Assembly (NCBI GenBank): GCA_032622095.1
Contig: CP136068.1
Coordinates: 182,534,796-182,598,795 of the forward strand
DNA: 64,000 bases
Reading direction: 5' to 3'
Source of the DNA: Siphonodentalium dalli
Lineage: Eukaryota; Mollusca; Scaphopoda; Gadilida; Siphonodentaliidae
Shown: positions 57,762 through 64,000 of the stretch, in pieces
Position numbering within the stretch: the first letter of the stretch is position 1
How the letters are laid out: every line of letters starts with the position of its first letter
Program-made: the position numbers and the translations under genes
The notes under the pieces: model-generated
Seen by the model: only the letters and a program-made list of their open reading frames with translations
What the model was told of the DNA's origin: nothing
Database searches by the model: none

Positions 57762-58196
57762 ATGGCTTTTCAACAAACAGCATTATATCTGCATGGGAAT
57801 GGCATCACTACGAACAATTATTCTTTGAAGTATGTAGCCAACTACTGTTACTGGAAGCCAACCTATATCAACCATCAACCAGTTTTACAGCCATTCAGAA
57901 TCAACCGTTCAATACCAACAGTTTATACAGTTCACACCCGTGTATACTATACTATACCATTCAACCCCCAAATTCAACCGACTCAACATATCCAGCACCC
58001 TATACAGTACCGACAGTTCAAACAACCTATACAATACGCGCCACAACCCGCGGTACCATTCAACCAAAACTTTCAACAGATCCAGCAACCTATACAGTAC
58101 CAACACAGTTATATAGTTCAACCCACCAATTTGCCAGATAACTCTATTCATTCATCCGCTACTAATATCGAAGCTGCTGAGCGTGTCCAAAGTTAA
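57762..58196 (+). CDS. Gln/Pro/Tyr/Ile-rich 144-residue protein, possible terminal exon
   Basis: Not recognised as a family. ATG at 57762 directly follows a pyrimidine tract and AG, so the exon may be internal rather than the true start. The N-terminal half has KYVANYCYWKPTYINHQP. The C-terminal half is built from an imperfect ~98-bp DNA duplication giving IQHPIQYRQFKQPIQY and IQQPIQYQHSY. No signal peptide is visible in this exon. Stop TAA at 58194. AATAAA candidates lie at 58619 and 58757. A second frame (57737-58141) is also open across the same DNA and gives a Thr/Tyr/Pro-rich translation, so the coding frame is not certain. The 3' flank is duplicated at 52255-54660. Confidence 0.35.
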   Translation: MAFQQTALYLHGNGITTNNYSLKYVANYCYWKPTYINHQPVLQPFRINRSIPTVYTVHTRVYYTIPFNPQIQPTQHIQHPIQYRQFKQPIQYAPQPAVPFNQNFQQIQQPIQYQHSYIVQPTNLPDNSIHSSATNIEAAERVQS

Positions 58197-58840
58197 GAAA
58201 AATCAAGAGAGACTACTCTGGGATTCTATGTCAAATGTTCATCCTTCCTTAATCGTATAATGGAACATTGCAGATGTATTTGGTGTTATTGATATATGGT
58301 AAACTCATATAGTGACACGGAAGTGTGGTCAAACACGACCAGATACAAAATGGTGGTGTATATTTGGCCATCTTCACATATTTGAAAAAAAAACTAATAA
58401 TTTCTCCTGATTTGTTCAAAGTTATTACGCCCTTCTAGGTTTCGTCAATTGGAAAAAAAAATTTGGATTACCAATTGTATAGCTTTAAAAACTTTGCCTG
58501 TGAATAATAGATACGTAGAGGTCAACACCGCTTCCTTTGGGGCAAACACTAATGCAATCTGACATTAGACATTAACTCTACCCCTTAAAATGCTATTTAT
58601 TTTTAATTTTACGAAAAGAATAAAACCAAGCGAAAATGGTTGTTTGCTAACATTAATTCAAAAAACTTGACGAACTTACGACGAATACCCATCATCGAGT
58701 ATCAATTAGCTTGACATGCTAAGTGAAAACCCGTTCTTATAATTGCAAGATTGTCAAAATAAACTGCGATGGCTGTGGTGTACCAATTTTAGAGCAGAAT
58801 CGAATTTCAAATTCAACATAGGATCAGTCAATTGAGCCTT
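58185..58840 (+). repeat. Uninterrupted copy of the duplicated 3' flank
   Basis: Starts within the last codons of the Gln/Tyr-rich frame (GTCCAAAGTTAAG) and runs through GTCAAAATAAACTGCGATGG near 58752. It carries the empty site (58304-58312) of the Harbinger-like element seen in the other copy. Confidence 0.8.
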
Positions 58841-60012
58841 AGTGAATGACGTATACAAACTGTGTGTCTACTACAGTACATGCAAATTCGCACCAGATCA
58901 CACATCAATTAACAAGACGCAGCTTACTTCCGCAGAAATGATTCCAAACCGATACCGTTGACTTGCGTAACGGCGTAGTAGAAACGTAAACATGCATATC
59001 ACGCGATTTATGACATAGTCGCCAAACAGGTGCAAGTATACTTATATCCTGTAGTGGCAGTGCTGATTACTGAAATTATATATCCCACTGTTTAGTAGGA
59101 ATAGTGAAGTTGTGGCTGGGTACGGCTTATATCGAAATATTCTATTTGAACTAATGTAATATTTTGATAGTAAATAACACGTTGTGGTAGACATTGTGAT
59201 AGTAAATAACACGTTGTGGTAGACATTTATTGAGGCGAATAAGATAAATAAAGCAAACTAAGGACTAAGAGATTAACATATAAATGGAACGGAGAACTAA
59301 AAGAATAATACGTATGTAAATAACTAGCCCAGACATTGTCAGGAAAACGTCAAATAGTCAAAAACCGAAAGAATCCTCTAACGCAGAACACAGGTAATGG
59401 GTTCCATATATCGTGGCTTTGTATCACCCACATATATATGAGTAAATGGGGATGCCCAATCATGCCCAGGGACACGTGAGTCCACCATGTCTTGCCCACC
59501 GGACGCTGTCGTAAGCTATAGATAAGCACAGCACCCTGTCAGAATCAGTCAGAAAGTTGAAATAAAATAAGCAAGAAAGCCCCACGTCATTTTGTATAAT
59601 GGGTACCGAATTTACCATATATGTCAGTCAGCAAAAGTTTGATCTTTAAACCCGATATAAGTTATATAAATGTAACATGTCGGGACAATCGGCCTATATA
59701 AAGATGGCGGTATCTCTCGCCTGAAACCGTTGTAGCAACAGAAAACAAAATATTTTGTTCCTAATATATACCCATGGAACTGGAACTGAAACTGTTAATA
59801 TGTTTTAGATAATTTGAACAGTTCAAAAAATTCCTATGTAAAGATAGTACATCTTCGATCTGATAAATCGTCTGGATTGGCTCACAACCACGACAATACT
59901 CATTTGTGATATGCCCTAAGTACTAGATTCTAAAAAGTTTTATATATGACTATAGTCTGTACAAGTGCGTGGATCTGAAATACAAGCATCTATGCTATTA
60001 CGTATAGTTATA
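58841..60012. other. Unassigned; small tandem duplication at 59165-59228
   Basis: TGATAGTAAATAACACGTTG then TGGTAGACATTG is present twice head to tail (59165-59196 and 59197-59228, 32-bp unit). No supported exon otherwise. Confidence 0.5.
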
Positions 60013-60180
60013 CTTGTTTTAGGGGGTAGCAGGAAGACAGCTACCCCCGACAATACACTGTTATAATTTATTATGTATTACTGCCACTGTGTCATTCGTG
60101 TGTATTGTAAATAAACTATCCTATCCTATCCTATCCTATCCTATCCTATCCTATCCGATCCTATCCTATCCTATCCTATC
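60013..60180 (+). repeat. Retroelement-like 3' end: 9-bp hairpin plus (CTATC)13
   Basis: GGGGGTAGC (60022-60030) pairs perfectly with GCTACCCCC (60040-60048) around a 9-nt loop. About 70 bp later GTAAATAAA leads into 13 CTATC units (60116-60180, one CGATC variant). A conserved hairpin followed by a short-unit tail is typical of LINE/SINE 3' ends. The body of such an element was not identified. Confidence 0.55.
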
Positions 60181-62819
60181 GGCCTTAGGGTTTTTGAGAT
60201 ACAGTGCAATAGTCAGGAGCTTACTTCTCCTACTTTTATTTTGTTTCGTTGCGACAATAGTACGATTGTGTGAATTTAATATTACGTGGCTTCGGTGACT
60301 ACCTATATATGATGAAAATCATGTTATTTGAACATCCCGACTACAAAACGATACGTGTTATTTAGCAATTGACCAACACACGATGGTTTTCACAAAATTC
60401 TAACACAACACAGCTATATATCTGAGTTTATATCATTTGAATATATTTTCAACCTGAATAGTTCAGTGTTGCCGGATAGTAATGTTAGACATTACTTTGC
60501 GTAGTATAACGTCATTTGCCGGTAGCAGCATTGGTAACGAGGACTTTTGTTTGGACCACAATATTTCAAAGGTATGTATATGCTCAGCCCACATTGACAT
60601 ATATTCCCATTTATGTAGCGAGAAACATCAATTTGGTATTGCTCTTCAATAAACGTTCCAAAGAGATGTGTTGTCTTCATTGTCGTTCACGTTCGCCAAC
60701 AGGACCATGACGTTACAAATCATGAACTGTCAGTTTTGTTCAGAACGGTAGATGTAAAAAATGACAGCCCTGTAGAACGGTACATCAAATCCCACAACTA
60801 GTAACAGCCCTGGGGGAACAGTCGATAAATGAAATGCACGGAATTTACCAACTAAATGTCCGTCCTTTTTGACCTTAGATATTATATCATATTATATGAC
60901 ATTAATTAACATGCCTCTGCCAAGTCCAACAGCAAAATTCCAACACAATTGGTGAAAATACCTATCGCAGTATGGTAAGTTACCGAATTTCACAGACGCC
61001 TTCCAATGATGATACAAATACCACCGTGACTTGGAACTCAGGGCTAGTCCTGAGAGTAAGATATCGCAATTTTGACTCATATATAATCACCATGAAGTCA
61101 TGACTCTAATCTACACACTTGTTGGTCTCCATCAACATATTTATAGTATCCGATGTTGTTCAAATGTGTGCTATATCAAATACAGAAATAATTTACACTG
61201 ATTACCAACTAATCATAGTCGTGTGTGTAACTGCCACCAGACGCCATCACATAGGCCGGCCCATGGTGTTGCCCCCTTATGTAACACTGCTCTTTCTTCA
61301 ATTGAACCCGTTTGGATAAGGCTGACATTAAATGCATGGCGCGTAATCATGGCTTGCGTGTTGGTATACGAGTTATCAGTAATAATGTATACTACGAAAT
61401 ATGCCTTGTGGTTTTGACTTAGCACTTTTGACTCTAAGGCAAGAAACACTAGGTACGACCACTCTGGTGCGCTCCAGAGTGATCGCACCGCGCGTTTCTG
61501 GGCCCATATAGTGGCTGCCGACGGACATATATTTTGAAGGATTTCACAAATCGACGAGGCAATGTAATGTCATGTTGTGAGGTAGATGTTGGGTTAAATC
61601 TGCCAAGTTATACATGTTTTATCAGAGGGATGTACGTTATATATCTAATTGGGAAATTCCCTCTATGCAAATGTCGGTACACTATTTAGTTGCAGTCTGG
61701 AATCCTAGCCGATATCACAAGCTGTTGTGGACCAAGGCGACTTGGTCTAGTCATATGGGGACGTCACGACATTGGAGGTGTCAATATATTTGGTTCAACA
61801 TTAGTTGGAAACATAAGACAAAACATAAGTTGAAATTTGTCTAATTGTTTGAAATTTACCAACTTGGAATGATACTGTTATGTACCGAGTCCTATCCCGT
61901 TATTCTTTTATAACGGACTTTCAATCAAAAGACATACATGTTCACGTGGAGCCGGGGAATTCACGTAAACACATGACTGTGATTAATCATCTGACACGTC
62001 CCTGATTAATCGCTCTTCAACATGATATAACACTTGTCGTGATTTAGAAATATATAGTTATGATACGACCGTTTGATGTATTGTTCACTTGCATTTTCTG
62101 ATAGTGCGACAAATCGAACTTCTCTTGAAAACAAGGCGTTGTTTACTTATAATTATCGTTGCTTTGATATTTAATGGACCTCTGATGCATGCATGCTTGA
62201 TATCATCATTCTTGGGAAAGGTTTCCCTCTATGTTCATTTGCGCAAAGCTTCCATTTTATCTAATCAGAAGACATACTAGCGAGACAACTCCTGCCCACG
62301 GTTATGAGCGTAAAGTCCGTTATAGACGTTACCCGGTCCAAAACAGCATCATACCAATCGAGAACCCTTGGAGTACTATACGACTAATCGTGTTATCTTG
62401 GGCCACTTATTCCATTAGAGAAACATCGCATGGAATTGAGCCGATTGATGCCAATTATATCAAAAGATCATGCGAATGATATAATAATATGACGGTAACG
62501 ACGAGTCAATGTTCCTGGTTGACGGAAAAATAACTGTCTCGTTAGAGACAAACTCCTGCGCCAATAGTTGTCCACAAGGGAATATGGTTCCCTGATACAA
62601 AAACAGAGTCGTGTGATCTTCTTAACTGTATATTTTATTCTTACATCTGGCGGCATTTAAATCGTAAATAGTTATCTATGCTTTTAGTCGACTCACTGAT
62701 AGCATCATTGTGCGCAAATTGTCGGCCTTTTCAAAGAGAGAGTTACTTGATGTATGATGTGGCTTTAGTTTGGAGACACGTCCATTGGAAAGCTCGTATC
62801 GGAATTCACGATGGTTACA
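60181..62819. other. Unassigned sequence
   Basis: No exon could be supported on either strand. A small palindrome CACTCTGG-TGCGCT-CCAGAGTG lies at 61460-61481. Several 60-90 codon open frames (61213-61488 minus, 62231-62479 plus) have no recognisable features or splice context. Confidence 0.4.
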
Positions 62820-63940
62820 CTCGCATTGTATCCAGATAGTTGATATTTTCCGAACAGCGGAGACACAAGGAATGAGGTATGTACTATGTTGTTAGACCGA
62901 CGTTGAGTGGGCTCGTTTTCACTGAATAGACACAAGTTGTCGGTACATGGATACATAATTTATACGCAGGATATCATGTAACATGTCATTGTTTTCTTTC
63001 TTAGTTTAGGAATAGTATATACACTACAATGATCACATACAATTGACAACATTACTTTATGTATATGGTATATTTTGGCACAGCTTCATGTTATATGTAC
63101 TTGTATCTAAGACATGCCAATAATTGTCCTGTGTTTATATCAGGAACTATATAACACACACGACGCCGACTTTTAGGGTACGTACATACACTGGCACGTT
63201 AGCACGGCATGGTTTCGTATAAACCCCTATATGGTGTCAGGATATGAACAGCAACATGCATAATTATCACATGCATATTTACCAAAGATAATATATAAAG
63301 CTGATCTATAAGTAAACGTTTATGCTATAAGTAATAGTTTGACAGTTCTACATGTGACAGTGCTACTAACATATTGCCTTAACGTATAGGTATGATAAAA
63401 AATTGTTGGTGCATGGACACATATACTCAGGAGAACATGTAACATGGCATTGCGTTCTAATTTTGTTTAGGAATATTTTATAAACTACGATGTTCACATA
63501 CAATTGACAATCATTGCTTATGTATATAGATTACAGTATATGTATGATTGATTCTTGCCAGATAACTGCATGTTATTTACAGGCAAATATCGATGGCATC
63601 GATATACTAGAGTAACATATATTTTACTTATCGTGTAGGTAGCTGTGGTTACATATGAATTTTATAAGCATTTTTTGCATTCCGTTTCTGAAAAATTGTA
63701 GCTGTCTAAACCGAAATATATGGAAAGTATATACAGGTACACATATTAGCTACTAGACATGTTGAGACAATGCACATTTGTATGTGCCTTCATATGATCG
63801 AGTTGCACGTTTGTATGCGGCTGCATACGATCGAGTTTTCTTTGCATGGTAAGAGGAATATCAATGATGTATCCAGAGAGTTTATATTTTGCTGAACCCA
63901 AGTGAAGCGTTGACACAAGGCAACTATATATTGTATTATG
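62820..63940 (+). repeat. Diverged tandem duplications
   Basis: GGTACATGGATACATAATTT through TAACATGTCATTG, TTTAGGAATA and CACATACAATTGACAA at 62941-63050 recurs at 63410-63512 (about 460 bp apart). TATCCAGATAGTTGATATTT with GACACAAGG at 62829 recurs as TATCCAGAGAGTTTATATTT at 63870. A 33-bp direct repeat (GCACRTTTGTATGYG...GATCGAGTT) occupies 63771-63836. Confidence 0.65.
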
Positions 63941-64000
63941 TGCCTGAATATCACGTTGATTCTGTTTCGTCTGTCACATTGTGAACGGGAAAATAAACGC

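Overview
The window looks like intron- and repeat-rich nuclear DNA of a lophotrochozoan animal, most likely a bivalve mollusc. This is an inference from its AT-rich composition, frequent ACATGTA and ACCGGTA words, GT-AG introns, Crypton (KIAA1958-like), L1/Tx1-like, CR1/jockey-like and Penelope-type fossils, and many tandem-repeat-bearing non-autonomous elements. I saw no bacterial-style operons, no CRISPR array, and no rRNA or tRNA gene that I could support.

The best candidate for a real host gene lies on the minus strand between about 49.46 kb and 25.77 kb. Five exons can be placed from splice signals and matching phases: 49129-49446 (signal peptide plus a PAN/Apple-like cysteine module), 32508-32561 (linker), 29038-29123, 27070-27268 and 25908-26024 (together a galectin-like beta-sandwich). 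Their coding lengths sum to 774 nt, an in-frame 257-residue secreted protein. The first intron is about 16.6 kb and is loaded with transposon fossils.

Region by region. 0-4.9 kb: degenerate minisatellites and interspersed repeats. 5.0-8.3 kb: an element with short inverted ends enclosing about 20 copies of a ~160-bp repeat in an ABB higher-order pattern, including a perfect 160-bp inverted repeat. 8.9-10.6 kb: a foldback element, a LINE 3' fragment and a truncated GPCR-like reading frame. 12.8-14.2 kb: a broken Crypton-type tyrosine recombinase gene. 17.85-20.12 kb: a 5'-truncated, frameshifted L1/Tx1-like LINE. 20.1-24.3 kb: interspersed repeats and a ~30-bp minisatellite that changes strand part-way. 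25.8-49.5 kb: the PAN-galectin-like gene, with intronic LINE pieces, minisatellites, a pair of inverted 502-bp TTAA-flanked MITEs and a Penelope-type GIY-YIG fragment. 49.8-54.8 kb: a 215-bp foldback element, local duplications and a 1.68-kb Harbinger-like non-autonomous element. 55.8-58.9 kb: tandem duplications and a small Gln/Tyr/Pro-rich reading frame whose 3' flank is duplicated near 52.3-54.7 kb. 59-64 kb: mostly unannotatable sequence with a hairpin plus (CTATC)n retroelement-like tail and late tandem duplications.

Two transposon insertions (at 45498 and 52395) can be dated relative to local duplications, because an unoccupied paralogue of each site is present in the same window. No multi-gene system or operon-like pathway is visible. 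The interest lies in the PAN-galectin architecture and in the repeat biology.
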